A stretch of 64,000 nucleotides of DNA from Nymphaea colorata (GCF_008831285.2 NC_045146.1:18469149-18533148), one strand, 5' to 3'. Numbered from the stretch's first letter, positions 52,020-63,751 are shown. Notes: generated by a model from the sequence alone, not told the origin. Translations and numbers: made by a program.

Positions 52020-52620
52020 GTGCGAGCAATGCTGATGACAATGCGGGCCCTAACTGCCCCAATATTATTCCTGCATTATCTCTGTTCTTCCATAAAAAGC
52101 ATAATTTAGGAGTAGTGTCTACATCATTCTAAGTGGTGCTCAGCGAAGAAGCTAGTGCTGTGGTTGAGGTTCAAAATGGCTAAAATTCCTTCAAATGTGG
52201 AAAAATAACAACTCCCTGCAAGGACAAAAATGTTAGATGGCATGTCATAGCTGGTCGGGTTGGCGGCCATGTTCAGTTTGATTTCTATTGGCACTATTCC
52301 CTTAGAATTACCGTGCTGTGCTTTCACCCACATCTTGAAAAATATGGATGCATGAGAGCTCTTCAATGGTTCAAATATGGTCTGGTACCTAAATATTCGA
52401 AGTTGAATCCAGTTGGTCGTATGATAAGAAAGTTCCATACAGATCCATAATGAATTTCAGAATGGATGTACGTAGGATTCAATTTCCCACTGAATGAATT
52501 TGAAGTCAGTTTTGTTACATCTGCTTAGTGGATTAATATCAAATAGCTACATCCTATATGCGTCCAACCAATTTACATTATTGTGTTCCTTGTAAGAAAA
52601 TGTCATGAATATTGGAGCTA
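52020..52620. repeat. Inner arm, right
   Basis: Continuous counterpart, in opposite orientation, of the left inner arm. The minus strand holds a 104-codon open frame (52438-52124). It is only partly kept in the left arm, so its coding status is doubtful. Confidence 0.75.
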
Positions 52621-52639
52621 AAAGTCCCTTTAGGTTTTA

Positions 52640-52650
52640 CGAGTTCAATA

Positions 52651-52731
<81 letters not shown>

Positions 52732-52753
52732 TGTATGATGTATATGTATAGGG

Positions 52754-52796
<43 letters not shown>

Positions 52797-53122
52797 ATTT
52801 ATATCATATAATGTACTATATGTGTATATATAGTGTTATATATATGTATACATAGATATATAGTGTAAAATATATATGTGTATAATTGCGTATACATATA
52901 ACACATATATTATAATATAGAATATACGTATTACATTATATGCATATAAACCATATATGTTTTGTAAGTAATATAAGTATATATTTTGTAATATAGACAT
53001 ATGTGATATATTTATAAGATTATATACATTATACATAATATACACATATTATGTACAACATCCCATATAATATACATATATTATAGTAATATAAGTGTAT
53101 CATAAACTATATTATACGTGTG

Positions 53123-53156
<34 letters not shown>

Positions 53157-53335
53157 ATTGTATTATTGTATTACACATGTACTATATAGTTATGTATACA
53201 TATAGTATACATATATCTTCAAATGTTATATTATGATAACTACATATAGTATACATTATACTATCTAATATGTTATACAGTACATGTGTGTATTGTGTAT
53301 GTATATAATATATATATATATATACACACACACAA
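52640..53335. repeat. TA-rich cryptic microsatellite expansion, about 700 bp
   Basis: (TC)n leads into (AT)n at 52653-52728. Then comes a second AT tract (52757-52794) and about 500 bp of imperfect TA, TATG and ATAC text with a (TG)n run near 53136-53154. The matching place in the left arm is only about 100 bp, so this grew on the right side only. Confidence 0.9.
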
Positions 53336-53533
53336 ACACCATGTCCATTTTAGCCATATCTGGCAACTCTCACCTCAAATCAATAATTCTCCCAACGCCA
53401 TTAGAATGTAGTGTCCCTGGAGAATTGAATAGGAGACATGCCCATCACATGCCAGCCTGCCTGTCCGATTATGCTACACATCATTTGGCATAGAGAGAGA
53501 GAGAAAGAGAGAGCCGGGAGGGGCAGGCTGTCT

Positions 53534-53543
53534 CTATTTATAG
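53534..53543 (+). promoter_or_regulatory. TATA box of the right-arm BURP copy
   Basis: CTATTTATAGG lies about 100 bases before the ATG at 53641. It is followed by the same CTTTTCCCTTGCGTCT block as in the left arm. With the left promoter it forms a divergent pair about 4.9 kb apart. Confidence 0.65.
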
Positions 53544-53640
53544 GCCCTCTTTTCCCTTGCGTCTGATCAGTTGCAAGAGATTTCATGTCTACACTGCTCA
53601 TGAGCAGTTCTCAGGAAGATATTTCTTATGCAAAGTATGA

Positions 53641-54240
53641 ATGATGGCTGCTTCTTTTTCTGCTCAAATCTATCTTCTGTTGGTATGATTTGCTCCCCTC
53701 TTTTGTGGATCAAGTAGTTCTTAATTTCTTCGTCCTTGAATAGGACACGGCGATAGGTTGCCCATCTTGACCATGTTGATGCCCATATTCTTTCTTGTCA
53801 TAAATAAGAGATTTGAGATCTTAGAATTTAGAATCTTAAGATGCTACATACCACATTTCATGTCTTAATTAATCAAATGGCACTTTCAGTGATGTTGCTA
53901 GAATCTGAAATGAAAGGAAAAAAATTAATTAAGATTTTGATAACAATGGAGTAGGTTTTTCATGGAATCATGGGAACTGCAGGTCGCGATGCTCCTGAAT
54001 ACCAAACAACGCAACGAGATACATCCTCACCTTCAGCAGTCGCTGACGATCAGAAGAGTGTTCGTGCCACGCTTAAGTTCAAGGGCTATCGACCTCTCCC
54101 CAGCAAAGGCGTGGGGACGGTGGACGCCATGAACGAGGGGATTCCAGAGCCAGGGAAGTTCTTCAAGAGAGGAGGTGCTGAAGCCAGGCACCGTCGTCCC
54201 CATGCCGGACGTTCGCCAACAAATGCCTCCGGCGTCACAG
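53641..54240 (+). pseudogene. Broken BURP/PG1-beta-like gene, right arm
   Basis: Exon 1 (53641-53682) encodes MMAASFSAQIYLLL and ends at a GTATGA donor matching the left copy. From about 53985 the sequence reads RDTSSPSAVADDQKSVRATL and PEPGKFF, then a one-base insertion near 54160 shifts the frame to REEVLKPGTVVPMPDVRQQM. The text then runs into CYP78A sequence instead of the rest of BURP. The FxxY repeats and cysteine-histidine motifs are missing. It cannot make a BURP protein. Confidence 0.75.
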
Positions 54241-54805
54241 CCTGGAAGAATGGCCGGCGGCGTCTCCATTCCTGGGCCCAGGGGACTGCCCATCGTAGGC
54301 AGCCTCCACGTCCTCAGTGTGGGATAGCATCGTCCCATCTCTTTGCCCCTGAACGCGTTGCTGCCCACGAGCCGGGTCGCCAGGCCGACGCCTCCGCCAC
54401 GCTCGTGTCCCTAGGCGCCACCTGCAGGGCGAGGCTCTCAACAACATCGTAGGGAGCGTGTTCCGCCGGCGTTACGACATTGCCTCATCTGTGGAGGACC
54501 GGGAGGTGACGGAGTCGAGGGAGATGGTGCGCCAGGGGTTCGACCTGCTCGGTTCTTTTAAGTTTTCAGCTGGTCGGGCTGCTTGCACTGGCTTGGTTTC
54601 CTGTATGACCACAACGGCGTTAGAGCCCGCTGTGCCAGTGCCGCACGCCTCCCTCGGGTCAGAACCTTCTTTCAGGGCATCATCCACGAGGACAAGCTCA
54701 AGAGGGACTCCGACTCTAACATGGCTGACGCTTCTAAGTTGTTCTGCTCTCTCTGGAAGGCAAGGAGAAGCTCCAAAAGGATGACATGGTCGCAATGCTA
54801 TGGGT
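54241..54805 (+). pseudogene. CYP78A-type cytochrome P450 fragment
   Basis: Pieces of a CYP78A protein appear in order but in several frames: SIPGPRGLPIVGSLHVLS (proline-rich hinge), [67 protein letters not shown] and [20 protein letters not shown]. At least three frameshifts separate them, and a segment after the hinge is missing. The oxygen-binding I-helix, ExxR and heme cysteine are absent. CYP78A enzymes are ER P450s that control organ growth. This is a relic. Confidence 0.85.
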
Positions 54806-55109
54806 ACCTATCAGTTCTGCTCGATCGCAAACACATCCAACAACAAATGTTGCATCAGCCGCAGCAGTTTGCTCGATCGGAACCACTTTGGCATGTGCAT
54901 CGATGGTGGATACCAAGAGCGAATCGCGAATTAGGAAAAACAACCAACGCAGTGGTGACTGAGATGATAGCAAATCACATGCATAGATTAGTTGTACATG
55001 GCTTATCCCCTTCTGCTTCAGCTGCAGATGCAGAACCCATGACCGAGAAGCAAATGCATGTGTTTCCGATCAACAATGGTAGACTTTTCTTTTCGAGATT
55101 GGCGCTATT
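54806..55109. other. Unassigned segment between the CYP78A and BURP fragments
   Basis: No recognised protein. It includes CAG- and GCA-rich text near 54840-54870 and 55010-55030. It has no counterpart found in the left arm. Confidence 0.4.
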
Positions 55110-55270
55110 GGGAACCATCTCTCCAGCATAAAGTCGATCGCAGATGTCTGGCATTGGAACGACGCTGCGTGGCTTCAGAACCTGCTCTTCGAAGAACTCC
55201 CCTGGCTCTGGAATCCGTTTGTTCATGGCGGTTTGAAGCCTGATCAGTCGAGATCATACTCATGTCACCG
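55110..55270 (-). pseudogene. BURP gene fragment, right outer end
   Basis: On minus it reads MNKRIPEPGEFFEEQVLKPR then VVPMPDICDRLYAGE, and then leaves the family. It is the inverted partner of 46470-46620 and faces the + strand BURP sequence at 54120-54240 across the CYP78A fragment. Confidence 0.8.
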
Positions 55271-55470
55271 TGGCTTGGACGGGACACCTAAAAGACTTGG
55301 AGATATCTTAGAAATTTGTGTGTGTGTGGGGGGGGGGGGGGATGGTAAGATCCCCAACAGTCGAATCGGACGGCCTTCGCGGTCAGCTTCTCTCTATCGC
55401 CGGCCATGGTAGTCCATGTCTCGTTAACTAATAGCTTACTTGAGGTCAGGCTCTGTACATATGCCTCCAG

Positions 55471-55472
<2 letters not shown>

Positions 55473-55504
<32 letters not shown>

Positions 55505-55770
55505 GTGTGTGTGTGTAGAAACTTGGCATGTACCAACGTTATCAGCTTTGTTTTCTCATTAATTTCTTGCTATTGAGTGTTTTATGATAAGGACAATTGA
55601 CAAAGTTTACGTGCATACTGTAATAATTGGTAGAAGCTCTCTGCTAGGGGAAGCCCCCTTCCCTTCGTTAGACAAAAAAAATTGGTCGATTCTAAGTTAT
55701 AATGCGCGTATTGTACAAAAATAAAATTGTGAAGAGATAGAAATGAGTTAGATGGCATAGACATCCTAAT
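55473..55770 (-). repeat. Repeat family next to (AT)n, copy C
   Basis: The minus strand matches copies A and B over most of their length, including GGTACATGCCAAGTTTC next to the (AT)n end. Confidence 0.7.
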
Positions 55771-55836
55771 ATATATATATATATATATATATAGCGAGAG
55801 AGAGAGAGACAGCATCTTCCGTTATGCCAATTTCTT

Positions 55837-55897
<61 letters not shown>

Positions 55898-55959
55898 CCA
55901 GTCTTTCCTTAATGTTCTTTTAGAATTCATTATCAAGCATAAAGAAAGAATGTATATAT

Positions 55960-56160
55960 AAAAACTTGGCGTGAACCAATGTTATCAACTTTGAGTTGAG
56001 TTTTTTCTTATTAATTTCTTGCTGTTGAGTGTTTTATGAACAAAGTGCATACAATTTTTTCCGCTGAGGGTTGGAAGCGACAAGCGAGCGCCCCCTCGTT
56101 AAGACCAAAAAAAAAGAATTGGTGGAAACTAAGAGATAATGCGTGTCATATATAAATTGT
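55960..56160 (-). repeat. Repeat family next to (AT)n, copy D
   Basis: The minus strand matches copy C with more divergence, including the AGCAAGAAATTAATAAG block. Confidence 0.6.
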
Positions 56161-56949
56161 GATAAGCCAATCACATTACGGCATTGGTTTCACTGCTTGC
56201 TTTATTTATGAAACTTTTTTGAAGACCCAAACTGTGCCATCGAAGCATGCTTCCTTTCTTGGTCTACCAATGTCACGCAGTTCCACCGTGTTAGATGCCA
56301 AGACCAAGAAGCAATGCCATAATCCAATGCCCTCATTCATGTTAATTACTGTTAGATATCTTCTTATGTGTATATAGCTCTTCTACACTAAAATTGTGCA
56401 AAAACTATAAAGGGTATTATTTTGCTGTAACTAGAGTTGTCACAGTTAATCTGTAAAAGGTATAGGAAGTACAAAATTATGCCAATTGTACCGCTGAATA
56501 AGAGAAAAAAAAAAGTGAAGATGGTGTTATATGAATGAGAAATTGATGCTTTATGAAGTTACCACCTATTCTATATGGTGATCAGAGCAGTTTCAGATGA
56601 AGTGGACTCAAACAATTAGAAATTAGAACACGTCCCTCACGTCACTCCTGGTGTAGTACGGATTATGGCAGAGACGTCACAGGAATGGAACCATTTACAA
56701 GACATTTCTGATTTGCTTATACAAAGAAAGAGCAGTTCATTGGGCAAAAGAAAGATTAAAACACAAAATTCAAACTCGTCTCCTTATTCAGTTAAGTGCA
56801 TCGCTCATCTGCACATGCAAACCATGAAACCACAATAGTCCACTGGACAAGGAAGTTAACGCAACAGATTGATGGCCGCAAAGAGGCACCGTGGATTAGG
56901 TGACCATTTTATTGTCTATAATATCTTACCATGGACTTGGAGAAACATT

Positions 56950-59900
56950 CTAGAGGTACTGGCTTGCCAACTTGCCTTCCTTAACTATATAATTTTGTGG
57001 TGGAAACTCCTCTCCCTTGAAGAACCTATCAAGCATGTCCTTGGTCCCAGCTGCGTACCGCAACTGCAAAGTTTACAACTTTACACCATTCAGCTCAATA
57101 AAACACAAAGACATGGATGCATTGATGAAACAAACACATGATCATGGGCAATACCCAGTTCCATCATTCGTGTCTGTCAAGGGCTTCTAATTGGGCTCTC
57201 ATAATATTACGCATGACAGCAGAAGTTAACATTATGAAATATCAACTATGAAGCATGCGCGCAAGCAGGAAAACTACAAAGTAAAGGCCCAGCACATGTG
57301 CATCTCTATAAGTGAAGAATGAGCTGGATTAAGATACTAATATGGTATCTGCCATTATAAAGCATGAAAGAACTATAGATGCACCTTGATTCATTCTTAA
57401 CCTTGTTATATTTGATAGGTCCCAGTGACCAGACAGATCAAAGACTGAAGATACAAATTTTGCCACGTGAGGGTCATGGATAGCTGTCATGGGGCATTTT
57501 TTCTTTCTATTTTTACCCATCTAGAAATTTTAGGGTTTTAACAGTAGCCCACATCCAGGGAGGGCAAAATAGACATAGCAGAAAACAGAAAAGAGAGGGG
57601 AAAAAAAAGTGACGTGCATAAGACCCAGCAGAAGCAAGATTATTACCTGAGCATCAATGGTAGTCCCTGATATATGAGGAGTCATGGCTTGGTTTGGCAT
57701 GTAACGCCACGGATGATCCTTCGGTGCTGGTTGTGGATACCATACATCACCACTATAACCTGCAATTGCATATAATATGAACTTCAATTTGCTCATCCAA
57801 ATGACTAAAAAATGAGGTGCTAACAGTTTGAAATGATAACAACCAAAGCAATTACTAGAGAACAACAGTGAAACACAATCACCACATGGTATGTTGTCCT
57901 TTCTCTGTGATATACAACTAAGAAATCCAGCATCTAAGATAAAGGTAAAAAGGTAAAACTCACGACAACATAATAGTGAGGTGGTAAAGAACTTAGCGAG
58001 TTTGCTAAAACATGTATCCAAAGTTCACTCATTATACAATACCATTCTCCAATTCCAATCATCAAGCAGAAGTTTCTTCCCTCAATTGCCCAATAAGTTT
58101 TTTCTTTTCCTTTTCTCTTCATCTGTTCCCAACAGCCTTGTGGCTTTTACCTCTTCAAAACTTTAGGGTTCTACAACCCAAGGACCTCAACAAGTTATCC
58201 TGCTGCCAGGGGATGGTATATGCTGCATGTTGTGAAGCTCTTGCTATAAAGAGGATTCCTTGCAAAGGGGCTCTTGCTCTCAAAATGTATTTTCCAGGTG
58301 AAACCTATCTTCACTGTAAACCTTCTTTTGCGTTTTAGTCTTCCTTCGTTCTAAATTAGGTTTAACAGAAGACCGACAAAAAACACACAAATATTTTTCC
58401 TATGACTAAAAGGAAACTCAAGGGTATTCATGTAGAAAATGTTTGAGCTCCTAGATAAACAAAACATTTTCTCTTCATCTGTTCCCAACAGTCTATATAT
58501 GATAATTTCCTTTTTCTCCTTTTAAACAACAAATTGCACTATCTTGATTTCCGTTTCCTAGGTTCATTGATCGCTGTGACTAGGAAGAAATTTTATGTTT
58601 TTAATGCAAATAATGCTTCAACAAGTTCAACATAATATCAAGTATTATTTGAGTCCAGTCAAGCCCCATCCTTGCCTATTCATATTATAGTTCATTCACA
58701 TTTTTTTCTTTCCATATTCTCAACTGGTTTACATATTTCATGTGATTAATATTTTTCTTATGTCCATTATTTTTCTGACATGTGAAGACAAAATTTGCAT
58801 GATTTTGCAATTTGGTTTTTAAGAGCACATAAGCTGTTAGACTCAGGCCTCGCTGTTAAGACTAGCGGGAATGTGTAATCTCAATCACCATTTCCAGCTA
58901 TATCAGTTTTTTCATCAGTAATTTCCCTGATTTCTGTTTTTGGATTTAGAATTTATTAATAAAATGAAATATATTTTTCATGTTAACCATAGTCACAAAT
59001 AACGTTTCGGAGTTTCAAATGGCGAGCTTCTTGAAAAAAAGAGAAAAATACTTTAAATTTTTAAAAATTTAAACAAACTAAAAATGGAGAAAAAATAAAA
59101 TAAGTGAGAAACTAATAACACCAACATCAAAATATAAGTAGATTTTCAGCAAATAAAAAATAGAGAATGAAAAAAAATGTTTGGCATTAAAAAATGAAAA
59201 AAGTGAAAAAAAGCGTTTTTAACGTTTAAAAAAAAAGGCATTTTTTCAAGTTTTAAATGGCAATTTAATTAATCGCGTTTTTTTGTGTTTTTTTTAAAAG
59301 AAACACGTTTTTTGTGACTATAGGAGTTACAACATTTTACAACATTAGGACTGGTTTCTTAGCAAAATGTGAGCTTCATTGTCTTCATGAATAGATTTTC
59401 TCAAAAAACCTCAACTTTAGGAGCTGAATAGGACACGTAGAAGCAAGAAGATAAAGGTTCATGTTCAATTTTAAATTTGAAAAGGGAGAAGGTAATTTAA
59501 AAAGTGAAAATTAAATACAGCAGCAACAAATTAAAAACTTTTGTTCTATTAGAAACTTTTATGCAAGAAAAATCATTCCACAAAAAATACACTCCAAAGG
59601 TAGAGCTATGGTTGACTGATCCGTTTGCTAAAATCAAAGATGATATCCCAGGATGGCACTTTATTGTCAATAGTATATCTAATTAACCTACAGTTGACTG
59701 ATCTGTTTGCTAAAATCACAAATTAGACTATCATCAACCAGTGCAAATAACACACACCTGACCAGCTTTTTAGAGCTATATACAAGCCCAAATTATTTGC
59801 AGGTGAAAACCATCAGTTAACCACCAATTTGTATGATGTTACGAAATCTACAACTTAAGTTAGTAAATTACCTCCAATTTGCCCACTTGCACAAGCGTCA

Positions 59901-61883
59901 GCCACTGCTTGGGCATCCATAATTGCCCCTCGAGCATTATTAACAACCAGAACTCCTTTCTTCATTTTTGCAATCTTTTCCTTGTTAAACATTCCTCTGA
60001 AATAAAATTCATGATACTAAGTTAGTCCCTCCCTCTGCTTCTATTGTTACTTTTCCGTTGGTCACTGGCACTCAATAGACACAAATTATTTCTACCTGGT
60101 CTTGTCCGTAAGAGGTGTATTAATCACAATCACATCACATTTTGGAAGCATGGCATCAAGATTTTCTTCAAATTTTGCACCAATCTGACTTTCAAGTTCT
60201 GGATCCATCTTGAGTCGGTCATGGTAAAGCAGATTACAGTTAAATGGCTTCAGGCGTTGAAGCAAAAGTTTTCCAATGCGACCGGCACCTACAGTACCAA
60301 TAGTCTTTCCCTCAAGATCATAAGCTCTGTGGGCAATGGCTGCAACATTCCAATCACCAGTGATAACCTGATGATATCCAGGTAAGAAGTTGCGAACAAG
60401 AATGAGGATTCGCATGAGCTCATCTTCAGCAACAGATACAACATTGCTTCCAGTGACCTCTGCAACTGTGAGACCAGCTGCTGCTGCTGCATTTAGATCA
60501 ATATGATCAGAGCCAATGCCAGCAGTTAGAAGCAGCTGCAGATTCTTAGCCCTTTTGATCCTATCTGCTGTCACATATGCTGGATGGAAAGGTGTGGTTA
60601 TCAGAACATGCAGATCGGGGATGTGTTTCTCCAACTCTGCAAGAAAAGAAAGTGCAAAGAACAAAAACTAAACTTAGAGTAATTTCATGAAGAAGGAAAT
60701 GACTCTGAAATTTGTCACGCACAAGACAACTATGCTAAATGAATGGTGTTGAGTGGTTTATCTCTTCCGACAAAGCAGTCAGAGTGCAGATAACCAAAAT
60801 CACCAAACTTATTATTTCAACCACCACCGTTTCACTTATGCTGCAGTGCTCCACCACTACTGCTAGGGTCCTGAACCCCAGAGAATCACACCATCAACCC
60901 AAATCTCCACCAACCCTGTTAAAGTGTGTTCATACCAAAGGACTCATAAACAACTCATGGCATTTAGTTCAATATTAAGATCGACCTGAAAGCAAACAGC
61001 CAAACCAATAAGCATTTGAAGCTTCTACCTTTACAATTTAATGTTTTAGCTTAAAAATTGAGAAACAGTACTTTCTGCAGACATTGCACAAATGAAACAA
61101 ACTGAACACATTCACAGAAAGGAGAGGCTACAGGTCACAGAGGCTCAAAATGAAAGGAAACCATTCTTCAACAAAAAGTTGGCAATTCAATAGGTCGTCA
61201 GGAAAAAGTCTAAATGGATCTCCATCAACTCGTTAATGGTACTCACATGTGCTAACTAAAACAGGTCAGTAAAACAGACAGAAAAAAACAGATAAAGGTA
61301 AAACAATATCAAGCCACATTAAGCTTTGATAGCCAATCAAAACATGTCCCTGTCAGTCAACTATAAAACCTAATGATCCACGCATGTTATATAATCACAA
61401 CAACTTCGAGATTTGCATTTAAGATCTGAGCAAGTGAAATCTTCTCCACTGTAAACAAAGCACAAATAATTACAAATAAGTGCACTATTGTGATTCATAC
61501 AGAAGCACCAGAAAGAGTAGGGTAATGCACGAGCACTGGCAGTAACCATAATAAAGGATTATGGTTCTTACGAGGATTGCTTAGCTTTCTTTGACCACAT
61601 CTGCTAGGATACTTTGAAGGCCAAATACAATTAAAAAAACGTGATTAAGAAGAACTGTTTGATAATAAAAAAGATGAAAGCAGGAACCACTGAAAAAAGA
61701 GCTTTACTAACCACAATCAGGGCCTTCCTTATCATCTGTGACTATGTATTGATGACCCAGTGATTGCAGCCAATCGCTTATGCCCAAGGCATGTTCTGCA
61801 CAGCCCAGGAAATTTGCATTTTTAGATGCATATTCGTTAGCTTTATAGAACACTCCGACAACCTTCTTGCTTCCAGCACCAGC
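56950..61883 (-). CDS. FDH: NAD-dependent formate dehydrogenase, mitochondrial type (exon 1 not located)
   Basis: Five exons on minus join in frame: 61883-61712, 60636-60096, 59996-59872, 57759-57647 and 57063-56950, giving 354 residues to the TAG at 56950-56952. All borders are GT-AG and all phases agree. The enzyme oxidises formate to CO2 with NAD+. Visible blocks are [46 protein letters not shown] (formate/NAD site), [15 protein letters not shown] (NAD-binding GxGxxG, about 60273-60290), [10 protein letters not shown] with the catalytic Arg, and MTPHISGTT with the catalytic His. It ends ENYIVKD-like as [15 protein letters not shown]. The missing first exon should hold about 25-30 residues of mitochondrial presequence and must end in phase 0 before GCT at 61883. 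The exon at 59996-59872 and the last exon are too short to show as long open frames. Confidence 0.95.
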
Positions 61884-63751
61884 CTGTTCACAACCCACAA
61901 CTTAGCCAGTCATTTAGGCTATTATGCACAGACGTGCAGATAGAACATGCAAACTCGCACATATACAGCTCAAAAGTGTAAAACCTCTAGTTAAAGAGTG
62001 AAAATGTGAAACTGGAAGGAGGAGCACCAAGATTGCAAAACATAAGAAAATTATATAAATTTGCATGCATGTATGTCCACACAAAAACGTGCACAGACAG
62101 ACACATTGTCTTAAGAGAAATGTACTGGACTGTATACAAGTGTGAAACCAAAGAAAAACCAAAAACTGTGAAAACATAACAAGAAAAAACAACCAAGAAC
62201 CCATGGTGCTTTTCTAACTCAAATGTATAATTAAGTACAGCAGTAGAGAATGTCAAATTTCATCTTTCCTTTTTTTCACTAAGCCAGATAGGAAAAAGCA
62301 GAAACATATTCTTTAAAAATCTTAATTTACAGAAGTGATATTCTGGTGCAAGGTCCTGATTCCCCTAGATATTCCATCTCAGATCTGCAGAATCTCTACC
62401 AGGTTAGTTACAAATGACGAATACAAAAGTAACTTATTATAAAGTATTTCGATCATCTAATTCTCTTTTCACGTGTCAGGAGGAATTTTTCAAGGACCAA
62501 ATAACTTTATGAGTAGGTAATTCCAATTTATAATTTGCACAAAAATTCAAGTCACTTTTGCTGATTGACAATTAGGGAAATCCCTATCATAATCTTTCCT
62601 ACTTCGGACTATTAAATTTTGGCTTCCTCTCGCCCAGCCTGCAGATTTTAAGTCGAACCTGTCCACTAAATTCCTCGGTTTCTTTAACTGGAGTAATTTA
62701 AGTCCAACCTCCGGCGGCGGTGGGCAAGTGGGGAGAGGGAAATGTGAAGGGTGTTAAGCTGATGAGACCCTGGAACATGTTTTAATTCTGCCATTTTGTA
62801 TCCAGAGCTTCGTGATTCAGGCTAACACTTGATTTTGAAGAAAAAAAAAATCAGGAACAAGCCATTTGGTGTGTTTAATTTGGGGAGAAAAAAAACCCTT
62901 GGGTTTTATATTTTTCCTAATAGAAAACTTTTCGATGACGAAACCACTTAATGGGTCTATTCTCAATCATCACGACGGGTAAAAATTATTCAGGAAAAAT
63001 TCACCCCGCTATGTTGTAATTTGTAAAGGCCAAAACGACGAGAGAAAAAAGCTGATAAATCAGGATGCATAACCTGCAGCAGGGGGTTTTCGTCGACGAG
63101 AGAAAAAAGCTGAACAATTTTTTCATTTAAAAGATAAAAATGACAACAAAAAATGCACAATCTTTCCAGTGAAAAGGGAAGTCATCAAAAATGCTTTACA
63201 GGGACAACGCCATCTCAAAACCTTTCAGCCTAAATCAAGAGCCCCAAACTTTCCTCCACCGGATTATCTCAGATCTCCATTTCTATGTCCTTTACCTTAT
63301 AAATGTTAAACCCTAAACCCTACTCATGACGACCTTCATCTTGACCTGTTGTAGAATGCGTTGCCTGGAAAGAATTATGGATTTAAAAGTTTTATTGTTC
63401 ACCAAAAAAGGCGGAGAAGCAAATTCAAGACCGTGAATTTATTCATTCATAAGCCCACGCCAGGCGCCTTCGAAATGAACAACAAAGGAATTACAATCTA
63501 ATAAGAAGGTTAATTTTGTCAACTCATGAGGCAGTATGACTCCCAACGTTGATTTTGGACTCTTCAGGCTGATTGAGTGAAAACCAAATGTCCAGGAGTA
63601 TCTCCCGCTCGTGTTAAAATGACAAAATCACCCTTCCCGTGAAAACTATCAGAGACTGATTCTGGAGAACATTCAACTTTTGTTAGAAATCTCCATCTCT
63701 CAGGGTCTCCTCCTTTCCCTCACTGTGTTTCGTTTTTTTTTTTTTCAGTAA
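61884..63751. other. 5' region of FDH and divergent intergenic sequence
   Basis: FDH exon 1 and promoter should lie here. Two tempting minus-strand starts (at 62780 and 63137) do not end in the required phase. A short direct repeat, CGACGAGAGAAAAAAGCTGA, occurs at about 63039 and 63095. Confidence 0.5.
63307..63322. promoter_or_regulatory. Telo-box-like AAACCCTAAACCCTA
   Basis: TAAACCCTAAACCCTAC matches the plant telo-box (AAACCCTA), which is common near the starts of housekeeping genes. It lies between the FDH gene and the rightmost + strand gene, and could serve either. Position and sequence are the only evidence. Confidence 0.55.

Larger units (their letters stand above)
46470..55270. repeat. 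Large decayed inverted duplication (palindrome)
   Basis: Five segment pairs match in opposite orientation around a centre near 50.8 kb: 46470-46620 with 55130-55270; 46845-47175 with 54000-54240; 48500-48715 with 53490-53740; 48815-49120 with 52320-52620; and 49635-49950 with 52020-52290. Start plus end coordinates sum to about 101,200-102,200 for every pair, as expected of one inverted duplication later changed by indels. The arms are about 4.4 kb. Arm-specific additions are the LRR-like fragment and a 0.5-kb block (49120-49635) on the left, and a TA-rich expansion and the CYP78A fragment on the right. Confidence 0.8.
55271..56949. other. Intergenic sequence with AT microsatellites
   Basis: It contains a G-run of about 15 (55327-55341), (AT)n at 55472-55503, 55770-55793 and 55840-55897, a GA tract at 55796-55809, and repeat copies C and D. 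No supported gene. A reverse-complement polyadenylation signal (TTTATT, 56908-56913) probably serves the FDH gene. Confidence 0.5.

Noticed and set aside
52124-52438. A 104-codon minus-strand protein
   Set aside because: The inverted partner at 49.0-49.85 kb is broken by an insert and frame changes, and no domain is recognised, so it is treated as repeat sequence.
62695-62785. MFQGLISL... as FDH exon 1
   Set aside because: The donor leaves one extra base, while the next exon needs phase 0, and the peptide has no arginine as expected of a mitochondrial presequence.
63070-63140. MKKLFSFFLSS... as FDH exon 1
   Set aside because: It looks like a targeting peptide, but its donor is in phase 2 and does not join the GCT at 61883.
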